Of a stretch of 64,000 bases of DNA, positions 47,566-56,688 are shown piece after piece. Position 1 is the stretch's first letter. Each line of letters opens with the position of its first letter. Source of the DNA: an uncultured Bacteroides sp. Its GTDB lineage: Bacteria; Bacteroidota; Bacteroidia; Bacteroidales; Bacteroidaceae. The notes under the pieces are model-generated. The model was not told the DNA's origin and searched no databases. It saw only the letters and a program-made list of their open reading frames with translations. The stretch is from positions 14,095-78,094 of the forward strand of contig CAUEFX010000011.1 in the NCBI GenBank assembly GCA_958477465.1. Reading direction: 5' to 3'. A program made the position numbers and the translations under genes.

Positions 47566-47601
47566 TGACATCTATTTATTTATATATTACAAAACAATAC
47601 C

Positions 47602-49713
47602 ATGAAAAGACTACTTTACCCGTTTGTGGTTCTGGCATTGATGGCTTGCGGTTCGAAGCAACAAACTCCCATCGATCGTGAAGCACTTGTCAATCGCAAT
47701 TCTCCACAAGTAACGGCTTTCGATTCTCTTGCTTCCCTGTCTGTAGGCAATGGCGAATTTGCGTATACCGTAGATGCTACCGGTTTGCAGACATATCCGG
47801 AACTCTATACAGGAGGAGTCCCTTTGGGCACACAAAGCCAGTGGGGCTGGCATGAATTTGCAAATCCGGAAGGTTATAAACATGGTGAGACTCTGAAAGA
47901 TTATGATTTTGGGCGTGGCCGCATGGAACCTTATTCCGTACAGTTCAATGATGCCGGGCGTCAGAAAGGTGCGGCCAACTGGTTCCGTGTGAATCCGCAT
48001 CGTCTTCATTTAGGAATGGTAGGCTTTGATTTTGGGCGAGACTCTTCCTCGCTTTCACAGATTACAGACGTAAAACAGACACTTGATCTATGGAAAGGAG
48101 CTGTCAATAGCAATTTTAAATTGAATGGGACTTCCGTAGAAGTACAGACGGTTTGTCATCCCGAAGCGGATATGCTGGCGGCCGTTGTCCGTTCTGCGGC
48201 GCATCCGGCTGTGAACTTCCGTTTTCCGTATCCTACGGGCGGACATTGTGATGATGCCTGTAAGTGGAATGCTGATGAGAAACATTCTACCACCATTGTC
48301 AGTCAGGACGGACAGCAGGTCGTTCTGAAACGGACATTGGATGCCACTACTTATTATGTCACCATCCGTTGGGAGGGAAAGGCTGTCTTCGGAGAAAAGG
48401 ATAAGAATTACTTTGTACTTACTCCCCAAGAGGATACATGGGCTTTTACCTGTGCTTTCACACCCGATGTACCCTCTTCCGAAACCGCTACTGCTACACA
48501 AACCGGGCAGAAAGCTACTGAATATTGGACCGCTTTTTGGAAAAACGGTGCGGCGGTCGACTTTTCCGCCTGTACGGATGAGCGGGCAAGAGAATTGGAA
48601 CGGCGTGTCGTATTGAGCCAGTATCTGCTTGCCATCCAGTGTGCCGGAACAACACCGCCACAGGAGACGGGGCTGACTTATAACTCCTGGTTTGGCAAGT
48701 TCCATCTCGAAATGATCTGGTGGCATCAGGCCCAGTTTGCATTGTGGAACCGTGCCGAATTGCTTGATCGTACATTGGGCTGGTATGAAACAGTAGAACC
48801 TGTTGCCCGTGAGATAGCTCGCAGGCAAGGTTTCGATGGAGTACGTTGGATGAAGATGACCGATCCGAGTGGAACGGAAGCGCCGTCTAAAGTAGGCAGT
48901 TTTCTGATTTGGCAACAACCGCATTTTATTTACCTGGCCGAATTATTGTATCGTAATCATCCGTCGGATGAAGTGATAAAGAAATACAACCGGCTCGTAC
49001 AGGAGACCGCCCAGTTTATGTATTCTTTTGCTACTTATGATGAATTGGAAGGTCGCTTTGTATTGAAAGGAGCCATTCCGGCACAAGAGACGCTTCGGGC
49101 AGCCGAAACGGTGAATCCTCCTTTTGAATTGTCCTATTGGCATTTTGCGATGGAAACAGCGCAGAAATGGCGTGAACGTGCCGGTGAAAAACGCAATTTG
49201 GCGTGGGATGAAATGATTGATAAACTGTCTCCGCTGGCTTATAATGAGGATAAACTGTATCTGGCTGCCGAAACGGCAACGGATACTTACAAGGACATCC
49301 GTTTTACCTCCGATCACATGGCTGTGCTGGGAGCTGTGGGAATTCTACCGATGAATAAACTGATTCGTGATGATTATATGAAAAATACCCTGCATTGGAT
49401 TTGGGACAACTGGAACTGGGGGAAAACCTGGGGATGGGATTATCCGATGACAGCGATGAATGCCGCCCGCTTGGGCGAACCGGAAAAGGCCGTCGGCGCC
49501 CTGCTGATGGATAAACGCACTAATACTTATCTGGTGAATGGGCACAATTATCAGGATGGTCGTCTGCGTGTATACCTGCCCGGTAACGGTGGCTTATTGA
49601 CTGCCATTGCCATGATGTGTGCCGGATGGGACGGTTGCCTGGTCGAGAATCCCGGTTTCCCGAAAGACGGAACGTGGAATGTACGCTGGGAAGGGCTGAA
49701 ACCGATGCCGTAA
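47602..49713 (+). CDS. Predicted (alpha/alpha)6 six-hairpin glycosidase-like lipoprotein
   Basis: A 703-residue lipoprotein (LMAC, Cys 16). The N-terminal half is a beta-sandwich (SLSVGNGEFAYTVDATGLQ). The C-terminal half (about 330-690) is helical with KFHLEMIWWHQAQFALWNR, WDNWNWGKTWGWDYP and LLTAIAMMCAGWDG. This plan is that of six-hairpin glycosidases related to GH65 or GH95. I cannot assign a CAZy family. It sits in PUL 2 and probably acts in the outer membrane or periplasm on the released oligosaccharide. Confidence 0.7.
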   Translation: MKRLLYPFVVLALMACGSKQQTPIDREALVNRNSPQVTAFDSLASLSVGNGEFAYTVDATGLQTYPELYTGGVPLGTQSQWGWHEFANPEGYKHGETLKDYDFGRGRMEPYSVQFNDAGRQKGAANWFRVNPHRLHLGMVGFDFGRDSSSLSQITDVKQTLDLWKGAVNSNFKLNGTSVEVQTVCHPEADMLAAVVRSAAHPAVNFRFPYPTGGHCDDACKWNADEKHSTTIVSQDGQQVVLKRTLDATTYYVTIRWEGKAVFGEKDKNYFVLTPQEDTWAFTCAFTPDVPSSETATATQTGQKATEYWTAFWKNGAAVDFSACTDERARELERRVVLSQYLLAIQCAGTTPPQETGLTYNSWFGKFHLEMIWWHQAQFALWNRAELLDRTLGWYETVEPVAREIARRQGFDGVRWMKMTDPSGTEAPSKVGSFLIWQQPHFIYLAELLYRNHPSDEVIKKYNRLVQETAQFMYSFATYDELEGRFVLKGAIPAQETLRAAETVNPPFELSYWHFAMETAQKWRERAGEKRNLAWDEMIDKLSPLAYNEDKLYLAAETATDTYKDIRFTSDHMAVLGAVGILPMNKLIRDDYMKNTLHWIWDNWNWGKTWGWDYPMTAMNAARLGEPEKAVGALLMDKRTNTYLVNGHNYQDGRLRVYLPGNGGLLTAIAMMCAGWDGCLVENPGFPKDGTWNVRWEGLKPMP

Positions 49714-49728
49714 AATGTAGAATAATGG

Positions 49729-49857
49729 GAGGGGTATCAAAATGTCCTTTTCGAGAAAATTGAGTTGTTTCAAAATGCTCTTTTTAAAGAATTTACCTCT
49801 GCTACAGGTATTTGTGTTAGGGGTAAATTCTAACTCTTGCTCATTTTGATACCCCTC
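49729..49857. repeat. 129-bp nested palindromic element (family member D)
   Basis: Perfect 16-bp outer arms, gaggggtatcaaaatg at 49729-49744 and 49842-49857. The inner arms agaatttacc (49788-49797) and ggtaaattct (49822-49831) resemble the inner stem of the element at 31245. It fills the 166-bp gap between two co-directional genes of the same locus. Confidence 0.8.
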
Positions 49858-49879
49858 TTCCATTGAACAATTATTAATC

Positions 49880-52800
49880 ATGAATCATTATTTCTCTCTC
49901 TTTTTGTTGGCTTACTTCGGAGCGTCGGCTGGATACATGCATGCACAGAACCCGGTAAAGCGAATCGGTGATTTTATAGAATCCGTTTCTTATAATGACC
50001 ATAAACGGGGAGCATCCCATAGTTTGCAATATCGCCCAGAGGGGGATGACTTTGTCTGTGTAAATGGTAAGAACCGTTATACCAGGGCTTTATATGGCAG
50101 TTGGTCACCTTTTCGACTGGAAACGAGTGACCGGCCTGTATTTGCCACTTACGATAAGCGGAACAGTAAAAACATCCGTTTCAGGATTTCCATGCCCGGC
50201 GGCTATTCGGCTATGCTCGATTCGGCGGATTATTGCGAAGCACGCTATACGCCCGGACGCCGGAGTTATCACCTCACCGATCCGGCTTGGGGGAAAGGAG
50301 AACTTCGTATTTCTGCCTTGGCATTGCCGGATGCTGATGGGGCTGTCTGGAAGATCGAATCTTCCGGCTTCTCTTCCGGGACTGTGCTCACTGCTGTTAT
50401 TTCTGAAATAAAAGCACAGCGGTTGAACCGAAATGGAGACATGGGGGCCGATCCGGCGGACAGTTTTGAGGCGCCTGCCGATCCTCAGCAGATGCAGTGT
50501 CAGGATATCCGTTTGAAGAATGGTACGGGTTATTTGTTGTTTGAAGATTTTTCGCTGCATTGGCTGGATAAGAAAACGGGTAAACGTTTGTATGACACCG
50601 CCGAACAGGTACGTGCGGCATTGGCTTCCCGTATCCGTATGGAAACACCGGATGTCTATCTTAATACCTTGGGAGGGGCGCTTGCTGTGGCGGCCGATGG
50701 TATTTGGGACGGTGAAGTGTGGTTGCACGGTGCTGTGGGATGGCGTATGCCGCTTAGCGGATGGCGTGCCGCCTATACCGGAGATGCGCTTGGCTGGCAC
50801 GATCGTGCACGGGCGCACTTCGATGCCTATGCAGCCAGTCAGGTGACTGAGGTTCCGAATACGATTCCTCATCCGGCCCAGGACTCTACATTGAATCTGG
50901 CGCGTTCGGAAAAACGCTGGGGAACACCTCAATACAGTAATGGATACATTTGCCGTAATCCGCACAGAAACGACCAAATGCATCACTATGACATGAATCT
51001 TTGCTATATCGATGAACTTCTCTGGCATTTTAACTGGACGGGAGATCTGGAGTATGCCCGCAAGATGTGGCCGGTGCTCGTCCGCCATCTGGCATGGGAA
51101 AAACTGAATTACGACCCCGATAATGACGGGCTTTATGATGCGTATGCATGCATCTGGGCCAGTGATGCCCTTTATTACAACAGTGGGGCCGTCACCCATT
51201 CGTCTGCCTATAATTATCGTGCCAATAAGATGGCAGCTGTCATTGCCGGAAAAATCGGTGAGGATCCTACGCCTTACCGGAAAGAAGCCGAGAGGATATT
51301 GCAGGCTCTTAATGCACGCTTGTGGTTGCCTGATAAGGGGCATTGGGCCGAATTCCAAGATTATATGGGGCATCGCCGTTTGCATGAGTCTGCCGGAGTG
51401 TGGACCATTTATCATGCCCTCGACAGCGAAGTAGCCGACCCTTTTCAAGCCTATCAGGCTACCCGTTATGTCGATACGGAAATTCCTCACATCCCTGTTC
51501 GTGCCGATGGCTTGGAAGAGGAGGGGTATGCTACCATTGCTACGACCAATTGGTTGCCTTACTCCTGGAGCATCAATAATGTAGCTTTTGCGGAAGTGAT
51601 GCATACGGCACTGGCCTATTTTCAGGCAGGGCGTCCCGAAGCCGGATACAAGCTGATGAAGAGTTCCCTGCTCGACGGTATGTACATCGGTGACAGCCCG
51701 GGCAACTTCGGGCAGATTAGCTTTTATGATGCTGCGCGTGGAGAGTGCTATCGTGATTTCGGTGATCCGGTAGGAGTGGCTTCCCGGCTTCTGATTCAGG
51801 GGCTGTTTGGAATTCAGCCCGATGCTTTGAATGGTAAGCTGGTGATTCGTCCCGGTTTTCCGGCCGAATGGGACAAAGCGTCTCTTGCCACTCCCGATCT
51901 GTCTTACCGTTTCCACCGGGAGGGAATGCGGGATATTTACACAGTCAGGCAACATTTTGCCAATCCGCTGGAGCTGAATTTGCAGATAAACGCTCTTAAA
52001 GAGAGAATCGAGTCGGTGAAGGTGAACGGAGTTTCTGCCGGATGGGCATTTGTAGAGTCCGCTTCAGGTTGTCCGGTGATTACTGTCACAGCACCTGCTG
52101 CCGGAGAAGCGGTTATTGAAATTATCTGGGGCGGTGCTTCTCTCCGAACGCTTTCTCAGGAATCGTCAGAGGTATATCCCGGACAGGATTTTTCTTTGAC
52201 GGCTTTGGAAGGAACAGTTTATGATAAAGTTTATGATCCTCAAGGGGGGCTTGTCGATCCTATGGTAGATAAAAACAGGCTGACAGGGCAGATCTCCGGT
52301 CGGACGGGGCAACATACTTTTTTTGTACGGGTAGCACAAGGAGATATGAACTGGTGGCAACCGGTAAACATAAACATTAAGCAGGAGGCGATACCGGCCG
52401 TTCTCCCGTTCGCCCATGTAAAGACAGATTTGTGCGAACCGGTAGCTATTGCTTCTGCATTCAATGCTTCGGTTACCGATATTTATCGCAATGAATACCT
52501 CTCTCCCCGTTCGCCTTACACGACTTTGCAGCTTCCGAAACAGGGAATCGGGGAGTGGTGCCATCCTACGTTGACGGCGGATATCGATGATTCCGGTATG
52601 AGAGCGTTGGTGCATGACGGACTGTTGCCCACCAATCTGGGAGTACCGTTCCGTACCCCGGAAACGGGAAATAACATCGCTTTTACCTCTTTGTGGAATA
52701 ATTATCCGGATAGTTTGTCGATCCCTCTTACGGGCAGAGCTTCCTACGCCTATCTGCTGATGGCCGGCAGTACGAACCATATGCAGTGTCACATTGTCAA

Positions 52801-53143
52801 TGGGGTTGTCCGTATATATTATGCAGATGGTACCGCAGAGACCTTGGAACTTATTAATCCGGAAAACTGGTGTCCGATAGAACAGGACTATTATGTCGAT
52901 GGTATGGCTTTCCGGCTTCGGGCTCCTCGTCCGTATCGTCTGCATCTTAAAACCGGATTGGTCAGCAATAATCTTGAAAAAGAGCTGAATATAACCGGAG
53001 TCTACGGACGTCCGATCGATGGTGGTGCTGGTGTACTGCTCGATATGCCATTGAATCCGACTAAGGATTTAAAGTGTATAACCTTGGAGACCCTATCCAA
53101 TGATGTTGTTATCGGCTTGATGGGAATTACCTTGCAAAGGTAA
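49880..53143 (+). CDS. Large predicted (alpha/alpha)6 glycosidase-like protein (DUF4450-like)
   Basis: A 1087-residue exported protein (signal to MHAQN). Residues about 30-300 form beta domains. Residues about 340-690 form a helical toroid with HHYDMNLCYIDELLWHFNW, DPDNDGLYDAYACIWASDA and WLPYSWSINNVAFAEVMHTA, and the C-terminal 380 residues are beta-rich. The likely acid residues are in DNDGLYDAY and EEEGYATIATTNW. I associate it with the DUF4450 type from memory, not from a search. It is last in PUL 2. Confidence 0.65.
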   Translation: MNHYFSLFLLAYFGASAGYMHAQNPVKRIGDFIESVSYNDHKRGASHSLQYRPEGDDFVCVNGKNRYTRALYGSWSPFRLETSDRPVFATYDKRNSKNIRFRISMPGGYSAMLDSADYCEARYTPGRRSYHLTDPAWGKGELRISALALPDADGAVWKIESSGFSSGTVLTAVISEIKAQRLNRNGDMGADPADSFEAPADPQQMQCQDIRLKNGTGYLLFEDFSLHWLDKKTGKRLYDTAEQVRAALASRIRMETPDVYLNTLGGALAVAADGIWDGEVWLHGAVGWRMPLSGWRAAYTGDALGWHDRARAHFDAYAASQVTEVPNTIPHPAQDSTLNLARSEKRWGTPQYSNGYICRNPHRNDQMHHYDMNLCYIDELLWHFNWTGDLEYARKMWPVLVRHLAWEKLNYDPDNDGLYDAYACIWASDALYYNSGAVTHSSAYNYRANKMAAVIAGKIGEDPTPYRKEAERILQALNARLWLPDKGHWAEFQDYMGHRRLHESAGVWTIYHALDSEVADPFQAYQATRYVDTEIPHIPVRADGLEEEGYATIATTNWLPYSWSINNVAFAEVMHTALAYFQAGRPEAGYKLMKSSLLDGMYIGDSPGNFGQISFYDAARGECYRDFGDPVGVASRLLIQGLFGIQPDALNGKLVIRPGFPAEWDKASLATPDLSYRFHREGMRDIYTVRQHFANPLELNLQINALKERIESVKVNGVSAGWAFVESASGCPVITVTAPAAGEAVIEIIWGGASLRTLSQESSEVYPGQDFSLTALEGTVYDKVYDPQGGLVDPMVDKNRLTGQISGRTGQHTFFVRVAQGDMNWWQPVNINIKQEAIPAVLPFAHVKTDLCEPVAIASAFNASVTDIYRNEYLSPRSPYTTLQLPKQGIGEWCHPTLTADIDDSGMRALVHDGLLPTNLGVPFRTPETGNNIAFTSLWNNYPDSLSIPLTGRASYAYLLMAGSTNHMQCHIVNGVVRIYYADGTAETLELINPENWCPIEQDYYVDGMAFRLRAPRPYRLHLKTGLVSNNLEKELNITGVYGRPIDGGAGVLLDMPLNPTKDLKCITLETLSNDVVIGLMGITLQR

Positions 53144-53189
53144 GCTGCAGGCATGATGAGGTTATACGCCTGTATATTTGGTCCAATCG

Positions 53190-53840
53190 TCATATATAAT
53201 ATTCCACCAGTTCGACCAGACCTGCACGTAATGCGTATTTGGTCGCTTCATACACATTGTTTACCCCAATCTTTCTGAATATATTCTTTTTATGGGTGAC
53301 AATGGTATGGACGCTTGATGTTCTTTCCGCTGCTATTTCCTTTACGGATTTTCCATGCGCTATCAATCTGAGAATGTCTGTTTCCGTAGCGGTGAGTACG
53401 GAATTTTGTTCCGTACTGTCGGAATTGCTCATCCACAGATCAGCTATTTGGTGACAAATGAAACGCTCTCCACGAACCATGCATTTCAATGCGGAGCGAA
53501 TATCCTCACCGGAACTCTCTTTAAGAATCATTCCGATGTTCCTTTCTATGCCCAGTCTCCGGAAAAAACGTTCGCTCAGTTCATCAGAGAACAATAGCCA
53601 ACGGACATTCGGAAAACGCTTTTCTATGATTAGAAACTCTTCCACACCATTCATGTCAAACAATGTATAATCAAAAATGACAAGGCATTCATTATGTTTT
53701 GTCAAGGCTTGCACAAGTTCCTGCTTGTCAGCCACATCTTCAGTACGGCATCCTCCGAACAGGTCGGAAATATACCCATGCATTCCTCTTCTGGTTATAT
53801 CCTGATTGTCTGCAATGATAAATGTTGTATCAGTATTCAT
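53190..53840 (-). CDS. Response regulator with LuxR-type DNA-binding domain
   Basis: A 216-residue protein from ATG 53840, which has a good AGGAACA site before it. The receiver domain (about 5-120) has the acidic pair in IIADNQD, the phosphorylation site D57 in VIFDYTLFD and Lys in LKESSG. The C-terminal LuxR helix-turn-helix reads IAHGKSVKEIAAERTSSVHT. It is a NarL-type regulator, and no sensor kinase gene is adjacent, so its signal is unknown. It starts 50 bp after the GNAT gene stop. Confidence 0.9.
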   Translation of the reverse strand: MNTDTTFIIADNQDITRRGMHGYISDLFGGCRTEDVADKQELVQALTKHNECLVIFDYTLFDMNGVEEFLIIEKRFPNVRWLLFSDELSERFFRRLGIERNIGMILKESSGEDIRSALKCMVRGERFICHQIADLWMSNSDSTEQNSVLTATETDILRLIAHGKSVKEIAAERTSSVHTIVTHKKNIFRKIGVNNVYEATKYALRAGLVELVEYYI

Positions 53841-53890
53841 GACTGTTCCTAATAAAAGTTTAGTGGTGGATGGTACAATTGAAGGATATC

Positions 53891-54379
53891 TCAATGTTCC
53901 AAAATCTTTTCCATATACAGATTACATCTGTTGTATGTGGGGTTCTTTGCTTCCACTTTCCGGAAACCGAGTTTGTGGTATAACCTAACGGATGCCGCCA
54001 GCTGTGTGTTGGCTTCCAGAAAGATATCGGTCACACCATGTTTCTCAGCATATTCCAACAGGGTGGATCCTAACAGGAAACCGACCCCTTTCCCTTGTTC
54101 GGCAGGAGAGACTGCCATCTTGGCCAGTTCATACCGTCCGGTATCAGGATGGTATACCAATGCGCAGCACCCCACTACCTTTCCATGACTCAATGCGAGA
54201 AATATCTCTCCCCCCTTGTCTATTATCTCCCCTTCGGGATCACTCAGTATCTTCAGGTCGGATTCTTCCATGCAGAAGAACCTCTCAATCCATTCACGGT
54301 TCAGGCGGATGAAATCATTGCGGTATCTCCTGTCCCAGCACGTGATCTCTACAGAATCTTGAATTTTATTTGCTACCAT
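53891..54379 (-). CDS. GNAT-family N-acetyltransferase
   Basis: A 162-residue GNAT protein with motif A MAVSPAEQGKGVGFLLGSTL and C-terminal LYHKLGFRKVE. It transfers an acyl group from acyl-CoA to an unknown amine. It sits 50 bp before the response regulator on the same strand and is probably in one transcript with it. Confidence 0.85.
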   Translation of the reverse strand: MVANKIQDSVEITCWDRRYRNDFIRLNREWIERFFCMEESDLKILSDPEGEIIDKGGEIFLALSHGKVVGCCALVYHPDTGRYELAKMAVSPAEQGKGVGFLLGSTLLEYAEKHGVTDIFLEANTQLAASVRLYHKLGFRKVEAKNPTYNRCNLYMEKILEH

Positions 54380-54566
54380 AGAAATATATTTTTCCCTTGT
54401 GATTCGACAAAGTGTTTAATTATGGCAAAAGTACAACAGATGAATGAACTGTCCAATGTTATAAGTAAAAATAGAAAATAACGCTATTAGGTGTCCTTTT
54501 TAAAGAATAATTATACTGTAATAAGTATCTGTGGCTTGCGGAAAAAGAATATTGTTCTAAAATACA

Positions 54567-54628
54567 ATGCGAAAATCTAAATATGGTACTATGTTTTATG
54601 GTATATTTAGATTTTGCATCTATATTTG
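54567..54628 (+). promoter_or_regulatory. Lrp-type gene promoter with inverted-repeat operator
   Basis: TATATTTG at 54621-54628 matches the minus-7 box and sits 18 bp before ATG 54647. Directly upstream an inverted repeat spans 54567-54584 (atgcgaaaatctaaatat) and 54603-54619, with one extra base in one arm. Lrp/AsnC proteins often bind and repress their own promoters, so this is a likely autoregulatory site. Confidence 0.6.
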
Positions 54629-54646
54629 CCATATTTTAAAGAAATA

Positions 54647-55117
54647 ATGGATACTTCAAGAAAACTGGACCATGTGGACATACAGATGCTCCGCATGTTG
54701 CAAGAGAATGCCCGGCTGACAGTCAAAGAGCTTGCGGCGAAAGTCCACCTCTCGTCCACTCCCGTATTCGAACGGCTCAAGAGACTGGAGGAAGGAGGGT
54801 ATATAAAAAAATATATGGCGGTACTGGACGCAGAAAAACTTGACCGGGGATTCGTGGTATTCTGTAATGTGAAACTCCGGCGAATGAACCGGGATATCGC
54901 CGAGGAATTTGCACGTGTCGTGCAGGGGATTCCGGAGGTGACCGAATGCTACAACATATCGGGTGGCTTCGACTATCTGCTGAAAATCCATGCTCCGGAT
55001 ATGAAATATTATCAGGAGTTCATCCTCAATGTATTGGGGACAGTTGAAAGCCTCGGCTCCATTGAAAGCATGTTTGTCATGGATGAAGTGAAGCATGTTT
55101 ACGGTATCCATATCTGA
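54647..55117 (+). CDS. Lrp/AsnC family transcriptional regulator
   Basis: A 156-residue protein of standard length. I choose ATG 54647 because the TTG-based start at 54614 would lie upstream of the promoter box. The winged helix-turn-helix (about 5-60) has LTVKELAAKVHLSSTPVFERLKRL. The ligand-binding RAM domain (about 70-150) has VTECYNISGGFDYLLKI. It may respond to an amino acid and may control the adjacent operon at 55704, which is inference. Confidence 0.92.
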   Translation: MDTSRKLDHVDIQMLRMLQENARLTVKELAAKVHLSSTPVFERLKRLEEGGYIKKYMAVLDAEKLDRGFVVFCNVKLRRMNRDIAEEFARVVQGIPEVTECYNISGGFDYLLKIHAPDMKYYQEFILNVLGTVESLGSIESMFVMDEVKHVYGIHI

Positions 55118-55183
55118 TCTTCCGTATAAACTATACCTCCTCGGCACGCCTGATCGAAAGCCCTTTTCCGCGGATATCATATT

Positions 55184-55367
55184 TGTGGTATAAAATATGC
55201 CGCGCCGGTGATATTTCCCGCCGTGTAAATCCATGCTCCTTTATACGGACAGTTCCTATACGGAGATTCGGAGGGGAACTTATAAAGTTACAATAAAAAA
55301 TAAGAAAAACTGGTTTCAGCATCCGAACCGGCATTTTATATACCGCATCTGCGGTATATAAAATGCC
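55184..55367. repeat. 18-bp palindrome with an extra half-site upstream of the leader promoter
   Basis: Arms 55330-55347 and 55350-55367 are perfect inverted copies (core gcggtatataaaatgcc) around 2 bp. A similar half, tgtggtataaaatatgccg, is at 55184-55202. They could be sites for a dimeric regulator of the downstream operon or an Lrp gene terminator without a T-run. Confidence 0.6.
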
Positions 55368-55402
55368 GTCAGAATGGTATTGTGTGACTTTCGATTCCAA
55401 TT

Positions 55403-55410
55403 TACCTTTG
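55403..55410 (+). promoter_or_regulatory. Putative minus-7 box of the 55.7-63.8 kb operon
   Basis: TACCTTTG matches TAnnTTTG. A TTG is about 20 bp upstream (from 55379). Transcription from here would begin near 55417 and give a leader of about 287 nt before the first ATG at 55704. Confidence 0.6.
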
Positions 55411-55416
55411 CGCTAT

Positions 55417-55703
55417 GTTTTTAATACGTCATAAAAGATGATAATAGTTATTGAGTTTAAGGTAAAAGAAAAAAAGATGGGAAGGGACAGAAAGTTAAAT
55501 CGGTTTCGATGGTCGACAGCCTATGTCTGTTGCCATGGAGGCATGCGAATGTGCCGCCTGGCACAATAATATAATAATGAACCGTGAAAGGGTGAGTCCC
55601 TTCCGCACTGTTTATGCAATCGGCTTACAGTCATTCCATAGAAAGAAAGGCGGAAGTTTCATGGAAATAAGTAAATTACCATACTTTAAAAATAAGAATT
55701 GAT
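55417..55703 (+). ncRNA. Structured 5' leader, candidate cis-regulatory RNA
   Basis: The leader can form several hairpins by eye. Examples are tggtcgacag/ctgttgcca (about 55510-55537), a bulged stem gccatggaggca/tgccgcctggc, aaggg/ccctt (about 55588-55603), cttccgc/gcggaag (55600-55606 with 55650-55656), and inside it actgt/acagt (55607-55611 with 55627-55631). The string ccgcactgt slightly recalls the ccgccactgt core of cobalamin riboswitches, but the other conserved blocks are not present, so I do not name a class. Confidence 0.45.
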
Positions 55704-56630
55704 ATGACTACAATACGATATAATTTCAGACACATATTCATTATAGTTCTGTTGGCTGTTTTCTCTTCATCATATGCGGCAGACAAACCTCAAAAAGTCA
55801 TTACCGTCACGATTCCCAAGTTCGGTAGCGGGTTGGTAGAAACTTGGATCAAAAAATATACAGAGGCGCATCCGGATGTGCATGTTCGCATTGTTGAAAG
55901 GAATAAGGAGCAGGCCGATTTGGAATTCGTCTCCGATATGCTGGAGGGTGACAGTGGAAAGCACATCGCCTACGTGGGACGCTATGCGTTACTTCCTGTT
56001 ACTACCACAGAAAATCCCCTGTATGAGGAACTCTCCCGTAAGCGCCTTGATAAGAAGGGTTTGAAGGATTTGTTTTTTCAAAAGGATATCTTGCAAAAGG
56101 TTGGGCATGAACGTGAGAGGGTTTCTCCGTATGAGGGATTGACGGTTTATTCCGGTACAGGTCGTATTTCTGGGGCGAAAGTTGTCGCCTCCTATTTCGG
56201 CTGTCAGGCTTCCCAGTTCCGCGGCAAACGTATTGCGGGAGACGACCTTTATCTTCTCACCGCCATCAACAAGGATCATACCGGAATTACCTTCAATAAT
56301 CTGGCTTACATATTCGACCTCCAAAACCGCAGGTTGAAGCCCCGCTTGTTCCTGATTCCGCTGGACATCAAAAGGGAACAAAGAGATGTGTTGGATAATG
56401 GCAATTTGGATGAGACATTACAACTGCTGGAGAATAATGATGTAGCCTTGATCCCCCTGCCCAAAGTGGGATTTACTTATAACGACAAAACTTCTGTTGT
56501 TGATTTCCTGAGGTGGATTGTCAGTGAGGGACAGCAATATAACCATAGATTCGGCTTTCTTACCCTGGATGAGAAGTCGGCCCGTAAGGAACAGAGGTTG
56601 TTGGATGGTGATTTGTTAACCGACCGATGA
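55704..56630 (+). CDS. Periplasmic substrate-binding-protein-like (PBP type 2) protein
   Basis: A 308-residue exported protein (signal to SYAADK). The body resembles type 2 periplasmic binding proteins of the PstS/ModA kind: VITVTIPKFGSGLVETWIKKYTE at the start, VTIY-like strands, and SGTGRISGAKVVASYF. No permease or ATPase genes accompany it. It is the first gene of the unit and lies 58 bp before SusC. It could capture a ligand in the periplasm after SusC import. The ligand is unknown. Confidence 0.6.
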   Translation: MTTIRYNFRHIFIIVLLAVFSSSYAADKPQKVITVTIPKFGSGLVETWIKKYTEAHPDVHVRIVERNKEQADLEFVSDMLEGDSGKHIAYVGRYALLPVTTTENPLYEELSRKRLDKKGLKDLFFQKDILQKVGHERERVSPYEGLTVYSGTGRISGAKVVASYFGCQASQFRGKRIAGDDLYLLTAINKDHTGITFNNLAYIFDLQNRRLKPRLFLIPLDIKREQRDVLDNGNLDETLQLLENNDVALIPLPKVGFTYNDKTSVVDFLRWIVSEGQQYNHRFGFLTLDEKSARKEQRLLDGDLLTDR

Positions 56631-56688
56631 CAATATACCCTCGGGAAGAATATCATAACCCAAGTGTGAATTAAAAAGGAAATTCAAT

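Noticed and set aside
50105..51955. 616-codon open frame on the minus strand
   Set aside because: It is antisense to the large predicted glycosidase gene, has the composition of a shadow frame (rich in Arg, Ile, His), and no family features or start signal.
55501..55640. Cobalamin riboswitch proper
   Set aside because: Only one block (ccgcactgt) resembles the consensus. The other conserved blocks are absent or displaced, so I list only a candidate structured leader.
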